A stretch of 64,000 nt of DNA from Mucilaginibacter sp. SJ (GTDB taxonomy: Bacteria; Bacteroidota; Bacteroidia; Sphingobacteriales; Sphingobacteriaceae), in the NCBI RefSeq assembly GCF_028993635.1, contig NZ_CP118631.1, forward strand, positions 5,890,001-5,954,000, read 5' to 3'. Shown in pieces: positions 47,967 through 55,695 of the stretch. The translations under genes were made by a program, and so were the position numbers. The stretch's first letter is position 1; every line of letters begins with the position of its first letter. A model generated the notes under the pieces. It searched no databases and was not told the DNA's origin. It was given only the letters and a program-made list of their open reading frames with translations.

Positions 47967-48000
47967 GCAGATTGTAACCGGAATCCCGGTTGCAATCTGC
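47967..48000 (+). terminator. Long hairpin between susD and the GH88 gene (terminator or mRNA-stabilising element)
   Basis: GCAGATTGTAACCGG (47967-47981) pairs with CCGGTTGCAATCTGC (47986-48000) over 15 bp with one T-G wobble and a 4-nt loop. It is followed only by TTATTG rather than a T run. It may give partial termination or protect the 3' end of the susCD message, so that the receptor pair is made in excess over the enzymes. Confidence 0.6.
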
Positions 48001-48037
48001 TTATTGACTATCCTTTGTAAAACTATGAATAATTTCA

Positions 48038-49276
48038 ATGCCATTTTCGAAACCTGATCCCCCTGTTTTTTTTGTCGCAAAGATTTTCTGCGTCCTTGTA
48101 TTTTCGATTTACTTCATTCATTGTCCTTTAAAGGCACAGACGGCTTTTTCGCCCGAAAGCGCGATTCGCTATTGTGCAAGCCAGGCAGAGAAAACTCTGG
48201 CCAGGATACCATTCGACGAAAAAGATTTGCCGAGAAATATAGATTATGACAGGGGCGAATGGCGGTATGTTGATAATCATGACTGGTGTGCCGGTTTCTG
48301 GCCGGGTATTCTGTGGTATCTTTACGAGGGTACTCAGGACCGGAAATGGTCTTCAGCCGCTGACAGGTTTACCAGGCAGTTGGTGCCTCCCGGGAAACAG
48401 ACAGGATTGGATCATGACGTTGGCTTTGTTCTATTTAACAGTTACGGTAACGGCTACCGTTTAACCGGCCGTTCAGCATATAAGAAAGTAATACTTCAGG
48501 CAGCGGATTCCCTTGCTACACTTTTTAATCCCAAAGTAGGCACCATTCTTTCCTGGCCTCCCATGGTAAAAAAAATGGGCTGGCCGCATAATACCATTAT
48601 CGATAACATGATTAATCTTGAACTTTTATTCTGGGCGGCTAAACACGGCGGTAACCGGAGTTTATGCCATATTGCGGTTAAGCATGCAGAGACGACGATG
48701 CAAAATCATTTTCGCCCTGATTACTCCGCTTATCACGTCGTAGTTTACGATACGGTCAGCGGCCGGAAAATAAAGGGTGTCACCCATCAGGGTTATGCTG
48801 ACAGTTCGATGTGGGCACGGGGACAATCGTGGGCTATATATGGTTTTACCATGTGCTACCGCGAAACCCATAAATCTGAATTTTTAAGCTTTGCGCAAAA
48901 AGTTGCCGATATTTATTTAAAGCGTTTGCCGACAGACCGAATCCCGTATTGGGATTTTAACGATCCGGCTATACCGAATGCCCCGCGCGATGCATCGGCT
49001 GCAGCAGTAACCGCCTCAGCATTACTTGAATTGTCCGGCTTTGTGCATAATAAAGTAAAAGCAGTTTATTATCGTAAGCAGGCTATCGCCATGCTTGCAG
49101 AACTGTCGTCAGCCCGTTACCAGAGCAGGGATATCAACAGCGCTTTTTTACTCCACTCTACAGGGCATCATCCTGCCGGGACCGAAATAGACGCCTCTAT
49201 TATTTATGCCGATTATTATTATCTGGAAGCACTTCTGCGTCTGCAAAAATCCGAAAAAAAGAAAAGAAATCTATAA
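48038..49276 (+). CDS. GH88 unsaturated glucuronyl hydrolase
   Basis: 412-aa exported enzyme (signal end LKAQ) that removes the 4,5-unsaturated uronyl residue left by polysaccharide lyases. It has the (alpha/alpha)6 fold with the family motif NHDWCAGFWPGILWYLYEGT. The two aspartates expected from the family are in LDHDVGF (Asp127) and IIDNMINLELLFW (Asp189). HQGYADSSMWARGQSWAIYGF and IPYWDFNDPAIPNAPRDASAAA are typical GH88 segments. It is the logical follow-up to the two heparinase-fold lyases of the locus. The next gene begins 2 bp after its stop. Confidence 0.92.
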   Translation: MPFSKPDPPVFFVAKIFCVLVFSIYFIHCPLKAQTAFSPESAIRYCASQAEKTLARIPFDEKDLPRNIDYDRGEWRYVDNHDWCAGFWPGILWYLYEGTQDRKWSSAADRFTRQLVPPGKQTGLDHDVGFVLFNSYGNGYRLTGRSAYKKVILQAADSLATLFNPKVGTILSWPPMVKKMGWPHNTIIDNMINLELLFWAAKHGGNRSLCHIAVKHAETTMQNHFRPDYSAYHVVVYDTVSGRKIKGVTHQGYADSSMWARGQSWAIYGFTMCYRETHKSEFLSFAQKVADIYLKRLPTDRIPYWDFNDPAIPNAPRDASAAAVTASALLELSGFVHNKVKAVYYRKQAIAMLAELSSARYQSRDINSAFLLHSTGHHPAGTEIDASIIYADYYYLEALLRLQKSEKKKRNL

Positions 49277-49278
49277 CC

Positions 49279-50310
49279 ATGCAAAAACGAATCACGGCTG
49301 CCTCTGCGGCAATTTTTATCCTCATCGCATTCAGGGTGTATGCGCAGTCCGATACTATCAGGCCCGCACAAATATGGCCGGATACAAAAGGAAACCATAT
49401 CCAGGCACATGGCGGAGGCATCATTAAAGTAAAAAACGATTACTACTGGTATGGAGAGGAGCGCCGGCAGGGGCTTGATACCAATTACCGTTATGTAAGT
49501 TGCTACCAGTCAAAAGATCTGGTTAACTGGACTTTTAAAGGTGATGCCCTGCAGGTATCAAAACCTGATACGGTTTTGGGAAAATGGGTTTTGGAGCGGC
49601 CTAAAGTTTATTACAATGTGAAAACCCGGAAATTCGTCATGTATTGTCATGTGGACGGCCAGGTCCGCTCGGCTGTAAGTACAGCTACAGTTACCAGCGC
49701 TTACAGTTATGCACGTGTCGGTGTTGCTATTAGTGACAAAGCTACCGGTCCTTTCAGGTTCATCCGTACATTCAGGCCTTTGGGGCACGAAAGCCGGGAT
49801 ATCGGCCAGTTTATTGACGATGACGGAAGCGCTTACCTGATCTTTGAAGACAGGCCCTTCGGCTTCAGAATAGCCAGGCTGAGCGATGATTATTTGGATG
49901 TAGAAAAGCAAATCTGTCTGATTCCGGCTCATATGGAAGGCGGGGCGATAGTACATTATGGCGGCTTGTATTATGTTATAGGATCCTCATTAACAGGCTG
50001 GGCGGCAAATCCGAATAAGTATGCAACCGCAACGGACTTATCGGGACCGTGGACAGAATTTAAAGATATCGCCCCTTCCGAAACTAAAACTTACGGTTCG
50101 CAATCTACCATGATGATCAAAATTGCGGGTACAAAAAAAACAACGGTTTTATTTATGGGAGATATATGGAAACCAAAAACACAATGGGATTCGCGCTATT
50201 TGTGGATGCCTTTGGAAATCGGGAACGGCAAACTCTGGCTGCCGCAACCGCAACCATTTAGACTTAACGTCAGAACCGGCGAAACTAAATTGATCGATGA
50301 AAAGAAATGA
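49279..50310 (+). CDS. GH43-type five-bladed beta-propeller glycosidase (subfamily 24/34-like)
   Basis: 343-aa exported protein (signal end VYAQ). It has a five-bladed propeller with HIQAHGGGIIKVKNDYYWYGEE, YQSKDLVNWTFKGDAL, VLERPKVYYN, RDIGQFIDDDGSAYLIFED, HMEGGAIVHYGGLYYVIGS and YGSQSTMMI. The QAHGGG...YYWYGE start is characteristic of the GH43 branch holding exo-beta-1,3-galactanases, in which the usual N-terminal catalytic Asp is absent and a Gln is thought to help catalysis; SQST is a candidate. Galactose-releasing activity is therefore plausible but unproven. Its stop overlaps the GH97 start (ATGA), so the two are translationally coupled. Confidence 0.8.
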   Translation: MQKRITAASAAIFILIAFRVYAQSDTIRPAQIWPDTKGNHIQAHGGGIIKVKNDYYWYGEERRQGLDTNYRYVSCYQSKDLVNWTFKGDALQVSKPDTVLGKWVLERPKVYYNVKTRKFVMYCHVDGQVRSAVSTATVTSAYSYARVGVAISDKATGPFRFIRTFRPLGHESRDIGQFIDDDGSAYLIFEDRPFGFRIARLSDDYLDVEKQICLIPAHMEGGAIVHYGGLYYVIGSSLTGWAANPNKYATATDLSGPWTEFKDIAPSETKTYGSQSTMMIKIAGTKKTTVLFMGDIWKPKTQWDSRYLWMPLEIGNGKLWLPQPQPFRLNVRTGETKLIDEKK

Positions 50311-52211
50311 AGATATTTAAAATCAGTATCCGGCTATTATTAATTTGCTTTTGCAATCAGGTCTACAGTCAGCCTATGGTACAGCAATCGGTGGTTACCC
50401 TGCAATCACCCGATAAAAACTTGGTGGCCGAATTTTACCAGAAAACAGTTGGCGACAATAAGCGGGCTATGTATTACCGGTTAATCTATAAGGGGAGGGA
50501 GATTATCGGTGAGTCGTTACTGGACATACAGATGGATAACCAGTTATCAGAAAAAGCGATGGCACTTAAGGTAGACCAGCATAAAGACTGGTGTGAAAAT
50601 CTGACTGTTACCGGAGTGAAAACGACTGCAAAAGATACCAGCTGGATACCGGTTAACGGGGAACAAAGCCTGATCCGGGATCATTATCATATGGCTGATA
50701 TTGCACTTCAGAAAGATGATAATCCCATTTATGAAATGCACGTGCAGATACGTGCTTATAATGAAGGTGTAGCCATCAGATATTATTTCCCTGAAAACCA
50801 GAAAGGTACTTATTACAACATTACCGGCGAAAATACGGAGTTCAGCTTACCGGAAAATACAATGGGCTGGTTTGCAAACTGGGCACAGGCGCCTTATTAT
50901 AAATTACCTTTAAAAGACTGGCCCGGAGAAAGTGAAAGGCCCTTGACTTTAGAGCTGCCAGGCAGCTTATACCTCAGCCTGAGCGAAGCGGGCTGTATTG
51001 ATTATGCGCGTACCAAGTTTAAACTGAGCAGCAGTAAACCAAACACGCTGACGACCGCTATGTTCGGCGAAACCCAGCTGATATCGCCGGTTGGTACGCC
51101 GTGGCGGGTGATCATGGTGGGGGAGCGCCCAGGTGACCTGATAGAGCATAATTACCTGATTGAAAACCTCAATGAGGAGAACAGGATACAGCATCCAGGC
51201 TGGATAAAGCCAGGTAAAATCATGCGGGTAATGAGACAAACAACTGATGATGCAAAAGCTAATATCGATTTCGCCGCACAGCTTAAACTGCAATATATCT
51301 TGTTTGATTGGAAATGGTATGGTCCGGCTTTCAGTTTTGAATCTGATGCTGCTAAAGTGGCCATTCCTGATTTTGACCTGCCGGAAATAATCCGCTACGG
51401 TAAGGAAAAAGGAATAGGTGTTTGGTTGTATGTTAACCAGCAGGGGCTTTATGCACAAAGTGACAGCCTGTTTGCGGTGTACAAAAGATGGGGTGTAAAG
51501 GGTGTTAAATTTGGTTTTGTGCAGGTCGGATCGCATCGGTGGACAACATGGATTGAGAAAACGATACAGCAAGCAGCGACCAGCCAGATAATGGTCAATA
51601 TCCATGACGACTGGCGCCCGACTGGCGAACAACGGACCTGGCCCAACCTAATGACCGCCGAGGGCATAAGGGGTAATGAAGAAATGCCTGATGCCACTCA
51701 TAACACGATATTACCATTTACACGCTACATCGCTGGCCCGGCGGATTATACTATTTGTTATTTTAACAAACGGATCAAAACTACTCATGCCCATCAGCTT
51801 GCTTTGGCTGCAATATATTACAGCCCTATCCAAACTTTATTCTGGTATGATAGCCCTGGCCTTTACCATAATGAACCAGAGCTGGAGTTCTGGCAAAAAA
51901 TACCCACTACCTGGGATGAAACCAAAGTTGTTCAAGGTATTCCGGGGCAGTTTATCACAGTGGCCAGGCGGAAAGGCAGCAGTTGGTACGTTGGCTCAAT
52001 CACCAACAACAATCCACGAAGGGTTAGGGTGCCCTTGAGATTTTTAGAAACGGGAAAAAAGTATAAAGCTACTGTTTATAGTGATGATGCGTCGATAAAT
52101 ACTGCCACCCATGTTAAAGTAAGCAGCAGAGTGGTTACCTGCAACACGGTTTTGGATATCAGCATGCAGCCATCCGGCGGTGAGGCCCTTGTGCTGGAAA
52201 GTGCCGAATAA
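50307..52211 (+). CDS. GH97 family alpha-glycosidase
   Basis: 634-aa exported enzyme. The N-terminal beta-super-sandwich (about 20-280: LQSPDKNLVAEFYQK, AIRYYFPEN) is followed by a TIM barrel (YILFDWKWYGP, GIGVWLYVNQQG, MVNIHDDWRPTGEQRTWPNLMTAEGIRGNEE, THNTILPFTRYIAGPADYT) and a C-terminal beta-domain (VGSITNNNPRRVRVPLRFL). GH97 contains inverting alpha-glucosidases (SusB type) and retaining alpha-galactosidases. Retaining members carry the nucleophile Asp in a K-x-D-F motif; here the segment is GVKFGF, with Gly at that place, which points to the inverting group or altered catalysis. It starts inside the GH43 stop codon. Confidence 0.9.
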   Translation: MKIFKISIRLLLICFCNQVYSQPMVQQSVVTLQSPDKNLVAEFYQKTVGDNKRAMYYRLIYKGREIIGESLLDIQMDNQLSEKAMALKVDQHKDWCENLTVTGVKTTAKDTSWIPVNGEQSLIRDHYHMADIALQKDDNPIYEMHVQIRAYNEGVAIRYYFPENQKGTYYNITGENTEFSLPENTMGWFANWAQAPYYKLPLKDWPGESERPLTLELPGSLYLSLSEAGCIDYARTKFKLSSSKPNTLTTAMFGETQLISPVGTPWRVIMVGERPGDLIEHNYLIENLNEENRIQHPGWIKPGKIMRVMRQTTDDAKANIDFAAQLKLQYILFDWKWYGPAFSFESDAAKVAIPDFDLPEIIRYGKEKGIGVWLYVNQQGLYAQSDSLFAVYKRWGVKGVKFGFVQVGSHRWTTWIEKTIQQAATSQIMVNIHDDWRPTGEQRTWPNLMTAEGIRGNEEMPDATHNTILPFTRYIAGPADYTICYFNKRIKTTHAHQLALAAIYYSPIQTLFWYDSPGLYHNEPELEFWQKIPTTWDETKVVQGIPGQFITVARRKGSSWYVGSITNNNPRRVRVPLRFLETGKKYKATVYSDDASINTATHVKVSSRVVTCNTVLDISMQPSGGEALVLESAE

Positions 52212-52246
52212 ACCGGTTTTAAAATTAATCAGAGAAGGATTCAATA

Positions 52247-53158
52247 ATGACAATAAAAAACGTTTACACCCCACATATTTTATGTGCAGATATCGGAGGT
52301 TCCCATATAACGGCCGCTGTTTGCGATTGTAAAACCAATGTCATATCAGAGCAGAGCTCATTGAGAGCGAATGTCAACAGTAAGGGTGATGCAATCAATA
52401 TCTTAAATGCCTGGAATGATGCACTGGAAAGGGTATTGGACCAGTCTCCGGTCCATGTTTCAGGAATGGCGCTGGCTATGCCCGGGCCATTTGATTACGA
52501 ACGTGGAATATCCCTTATAAAAGGGCTTGATAAATATGAATCCTTGTATGGAACTGACATAAGGAAATATTTTTCAAATGCTCTGCAAATTCCTGAGAGC
52601 CGGATAAAATTCAGAAACGACGCTGAAGCTACTGTAGCAGGTGAATGTATAACAGGTGCTGGAAAGGGAGAAGATAATGTAATAGGTATCACGCTTGGTA
52701 CCGGTTTCGGCTCGGCGCATTTTGCTGAAGGGGAATTCAGGGACCTGAATTTAGGCAGTTTGCCTTTTAAAGAAACTATCGCAGACGACTATTTATCAAC
52801 GAGAGGGATCATAAGGCGTTACTACGAGCTATCGGGCAAATCAGCTAATAACGTAAAGGAACTTGCTGCCATAGCAGATAGGGACGATGCAGTTGTACAG
52901 GTATTTGAGGATTTTGCCGAGAACCTGGGCAATTTCCTGAGACCTCATCTTTTGAAGCTGGCTCCGGATCGCCTGATCCTTTGCGGAAACATTGCAAAAG
53001 CCGCCGGCCTGTTTTTAACTTCTCTTACTGACCGTTTGCCGCATATTAAAATCGAACTGGCCCAGCTTGGTGAACATGCTGCGCTCATAGGAGCAGCCAA
53101 TCTTTTTAATACAGTTGATAAAACCTTGATTACATTCAAAAAAGTAAAAAAATCATGA
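52247..53158 (+). CDS. ROK-family sugar kinase
   Basis: 303-aa cytoplasmic protein of the ROK (repressor, ORF, kinase) family without a DNA-binding domain. The ATP-binding DIGGSHITAAV, catalytic Asp125 in FRNDAEATVAGE and the glycine-rich ITLGTGFGSA are visible. The ROK zinc motif CxCGxxGC is absent; that region reads LNLGSLPFKETIADDYLS. It probably phosphorylates the hexose brought in by the MFS transporter, whose gene overlaps its end by 4 bp (ATGA). Confidence 0.88.
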   Translation: MTIKNVYTPHILCADIGGSHITAAVCDCKTNVISEQSSLRANVNSKGDAINILNAWNDALERVLDQSPVHVSGMALAMPGPFDYERGISLIKGLDKYESLYGTDIRKYFSNALQIPESRIKFRNDAEATVAGECITGAGKGEDNVIGITLGTGFGSAHFAEGEFRDLNLGSLPFKETIADDYLSTRGIIRRYYELSGKSANNVKELAAIADRDDAVVQVFEDFAENLGNFLRPHLLKLAPDRLILCGNIAKAAGLFLTSLTDRLPHIKIELAQLGEHAALIGAANLFNTVDKTLITFKKVKKS

Positions 53159-54387
53159 TGCCAAAACCTTTATTTACTGAAAAGAAATTTATAGTGCCTT
53201 TGATTTTTGTTACTTCTTTGTTTTTAATGTGGGGATTGCTCCATTCCATGAGTGACGTGCTCAACAAGCATTTTCAAAATGTCCTAAATGTGTCTAAATC
53301 ACAATCCGGTTTAATTCAGCTTTCGGTCTTCGGTGCTTATTTTGTGATGAGTATCCCGGCGGGTTACATTCTAAAAAGATTTGGCTACAAACCTGGCGTC
53401 TTGTTAGGTTTAGGTCTCTTTGCTTCAGGCACATTCTTATTTGTTCCTGCAGCGAATGCGGGGTCATTCGTTTTTTTTAGGATTGCGCTTTTTATTTTAG
53501 GCTGTGGAATGGCTACGCTCGAAACAGTGGCACATCCTTTTGCGGCAGCTTTAGGTGACCAGCGGACAAGTGATCAGCGTATTAATTTCGCCCAGTCGTT
53601 CAATGCGGTAGGGGCCATTATCGGACCTGCCATCGGGTCGTACTTTTTATTGCGCGGGACAGGCGAGCATTCTGCTGACTTAACTTCGGTTAAGGCTTTA
53701 TATGTATCGATAGGTTGTGTGATTGTATTAATTGCATGTGCTTTCTTGTTTTTAAAAATACCTGTATTGACAGACCCTCACGGCTCGCAGGAGGCGGTTG
53801 TTCCAAATGCTGTGAATGTTGACCTAGCACCCGGAAAAAAACTATATCGGCACAGCCATTTTGTATGGGCGGTTGCAGCCCAGTTTTTTAACGTGGCCGC
53901 TCAGGGTGGCACCTGGGCGTACTTCATCAATTATGGACACGATGTGATGAGGTTCAGCAATGAAACTGCAGGAGGATATATGAGTGTATTTATGGCTATG
54001 ATGGCAGCCGGTCGTTTTGTTGGAACCTATCTTATGCGTTTTATAACACCTCATAAACTGCTTGCCATATTTGCTATGGGCAGTATAATAATGTGTGTAA
54101 TTACTGCGCAAGCCTGGGGCTGGTCGTCTTATGCGGCCTTGATGATGATCAATTTCTTTTTCAGTATTATGTTCCCGACTATCTTCAGTCTCGGGTTGAA
54201 GAATTTAGGAGGACATACCCAGCAGGCATCGTCATTTATCGCTATGGGGGTTGTCGGTGGTGCTTTTTTTCCGCTGATCATGGGGCAGATCGCTAATCAC
54301 GATGTTGCTAAAGCTTATTACCTGCCCATAATCTGCTATGCAGTTATTTTTATGTTCGGTTATAAATTTTATAAGGTAAAACGTTAA
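53155..54387 (+). CDS. MFS sugar:H+ symporter, FucP/GluP type
   Basis: 410-aa inner-membrane transporter with twelve predicted membrane segments. The N-terminal SLFLMWGLLHSMSDVLNKHFQ and GYILKRFGYKPGVLLGLGLFASG match the L-fucose/glucose-galactose permease branch, as do ETVAHPFAAALGD and FNAVGAIIGPAIGS. It would carry monosaccharides freed in the periplasm into the cytoplasm for the ROK kinase. Which sugar cannot be told from sequence alone. Confidence 0.92.
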   Translation: MMPKPLFTEKKFIVPLIFVTSLFLMWGLLHSMSDVLNKHFQNVLNVSKSQSGLIQLSVFGAYFVMSIPAGYILKRFGYKPGVLLGLGLFASGTFLFVPAANAGSFVFFRIALFILGCGMATLETVAHPFAAALGDQRTSDQRINFAQSFNAVGAIIGPAIGSYFLLRGTGEHSADLTSVKALYVSIGCVIVLIACAFLFLKIPVLTDPHGSQEAVVPNAVNVDLAPGKKLYRHSHFVWAVAAQFFNVAAQGGTWAYFINYGHDVMRFSNETAGGYMSVFMAMMAAGRFVGTYLMRFITPHKLLAIFAMGSIIMCVITAQAWGWSSYAALMMINFFFSIMFPTIFSLGLKNLGGHTQQASSFIAMGVVGGAFFPLIMGQIANHDVAKAYYLPIICYAVIFMFGYKFYKVKR

Positions 54388-54545
54388 CGATACGGGCAGC
54401 AAATATGGTCATAAAAGTAAAAACGGTGGCGATATTTATATCGCGCCGGTTCATCAACACTATCTGGCAAAAAGAAACGATAACGCGGATAAACTTCAAA
54501 CCGCGGTATTAACAACGTAACTATTATTATTGGTTTGCCTTTCTT
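54388..54545. other. Intergenic region before the regulator gene
   Basis: A short dyad GCGATAT-TT-ATATCGC lies at 54429-54444 but has no T run, so it is not called a terminator. No gene is seen. The transporter transcript may read into the regulator gene. Confidence 0.35.
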
Positions 54546-54563
54546 AATTAAATCGTTTTAAAT
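54546..54563. promoter_or_regulatory. Predicted LacI-family operator, site 4 (autoregulatory, two mismatches)
   Basis: AATTAAATCGTTTTAAAT matches the 18-bp palindrome at 16 of 18 positions, including the central CG. It lies about 73 bp upstream of the LacI-type gene's ATG at 54637, as expected for autoregulation. Confidence 0.65.
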
Positions 54564-54636
54564 TTGCAGCAATATCTTAATTTTAAACCGAAGGAGTACC
54601 GGGCTGTAACCATTGGCCGGTAATAATATTTCAGCT

Positions 54637-55695
54637 ATGGCCAAAAAAATTTCAATAGGTGATATCGCAAAAGCGCTCGGCGTTTCCACGACGTCTGTGT
54701 CGTTTGTAATCAGTGGCAGGGCTAAAGAAAAGGGAGTTAGCGCAAAAATGATTGCGCTGGTCGAAAATTATATTAAGGAAATCGGTTATAAACCTAATCT
54801 GCTTGCCCAAAGTCTGAGGACGGGAAAAACGATGACTATTGGTCTGATGGTTGAGATGATTTCTGACTATTTTTTTTCAAAGATCGCATATCATATCGAA
54901 GGGCTGGCCTATGCGAACGGTTATAAAATCCTCTATTGCAGTACGGACAACGATGCTGAAAAGACTGCTGCGCTGATTAATTTGTTTATGGAGCGGAAAG
55001 TCGACGGTTTTATTATTACGCCACCTGCCGGGATCGAGAATGAGGTGAAGAATCTCATGGAAGCCGGCGTCCCCGTAGTACTTTTTGATCGCTATTTTCC
55101 AGAAATAGATACTAATTATGTTATCCTTGATAACTTCAACGGAACCTATAAGGCGATCAAAGAACTGATCCGCGATGGCTTCCGTAAGATTGCTTATATC
55201 GGCATTGACTCCCCGCAGACTCAGATGAATGACAGGGAAGGGGGATATTTGAAGGGATTGGAGGAAAATAGTCTGCCCGCTCTGATCAAACGGATTCCCT
55301 TTGGACAAGACAGCAAACAAACGGTAAAAGATATAGTAAAGTTTATGAAGGCCAATAAACAACTGGAGGCCGTTGTGTTCGCCACGAATTATTTGGCACT
55401 CAGTGGAATACAGGCTTTTGATGAAGCAGGTCTTAAAATTCCTGACGATGTGGCTGTTGTTGCCTTCGACGATCATATGATGTTTGATCTGTACCGGCCA
55501 ACAATCACTGCGATCGCCCAGCCGATTGAACAACTGGCAAAGCAGGCTTTTGATGTATTACTTAGTCAGCTTAACGATGAAAGTCAACAGATTAATACGT
55601 ATAAGGTAGTTGTTCCGCCAAAGTTCATCATCAGAGATTCTACAGAAGCTGTGAAAAATAAAAAGGTCTCAGCGGTAAGCAAATCTGAATCATGA
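54637..55695 (+). CDS. LacI-family transcriptional regulator
   Basis: About 352 aa. An in-frame TTG lies at 54613, but ATG 54637 places the LacI helix-turn-helix at the very N-terminus (ISIGDIAKALGVSTTSVSFVISGR, hinge YKPNLLAQSLRTGKTMTIGL). The periplasmic-binding-protein-like effector domain follows (about 60-335: EGLAYANGYKILYCSTDND, DGFIITPP, VPVVLFDRYFP, VAVVAFDDHMMFDLYRPTITAIAQP). It probably binds a sugar breakdown product and releases the palindromic operators at 39949, 42946, 42624 and 54546. Its stop overlaps the start of the following lyase gene (ATGA), so regulator and lyase are translationally coupled. Confidence 0.93.
   Translation: MAKKISIGDIAKALGVSTTSVSFVISGRAKEKGVSAKMIALVENYIKEIGYKPNLLAQSLRTGKTMTIGLMVEMISDYFFSKIAYHIEGLAYANGYKILYCSTDNDAEKTAALINLFMERKVDGFIITPPAGIENEVKNLMEAGVPVVLFDRYFPEIDTNYVILDNFNGTYKAIKELIRDGFRKIAYIGIDSPQTQMNDREGGYLKGLEENSLPALIKRIPFGQDSKQTVKDIVKFMKANKQLEAVVFATNYLALSGIQAFDEAGLKIPDDVAVVAFDDHMMFDLYRPTITAIAQPIEQLAKQAFDVLLSQLNDESQQINTYKVVVPPKFIIRDSTEAVKNKKVSAVSKSES

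Noticed and set aside
50967..51632. 221-codon open frame on the minus strand
   Set aside because: Antisense to the GH97 catalytic barrel; it shows no signal, motif or plausible start and is a shadow of the real gene.
54429..54444. Dyad GCGATAT/ATATCGC after the MFS gene
   Set aside because: Loop too small and no T run for an intrinsic terminator; it does not resemble the LacI operator.
54877..55533. 218-codon open frame on the minus strand
   Set aside because: Antisense to the effector domain of the LacI-type regulator; no recognisable features.
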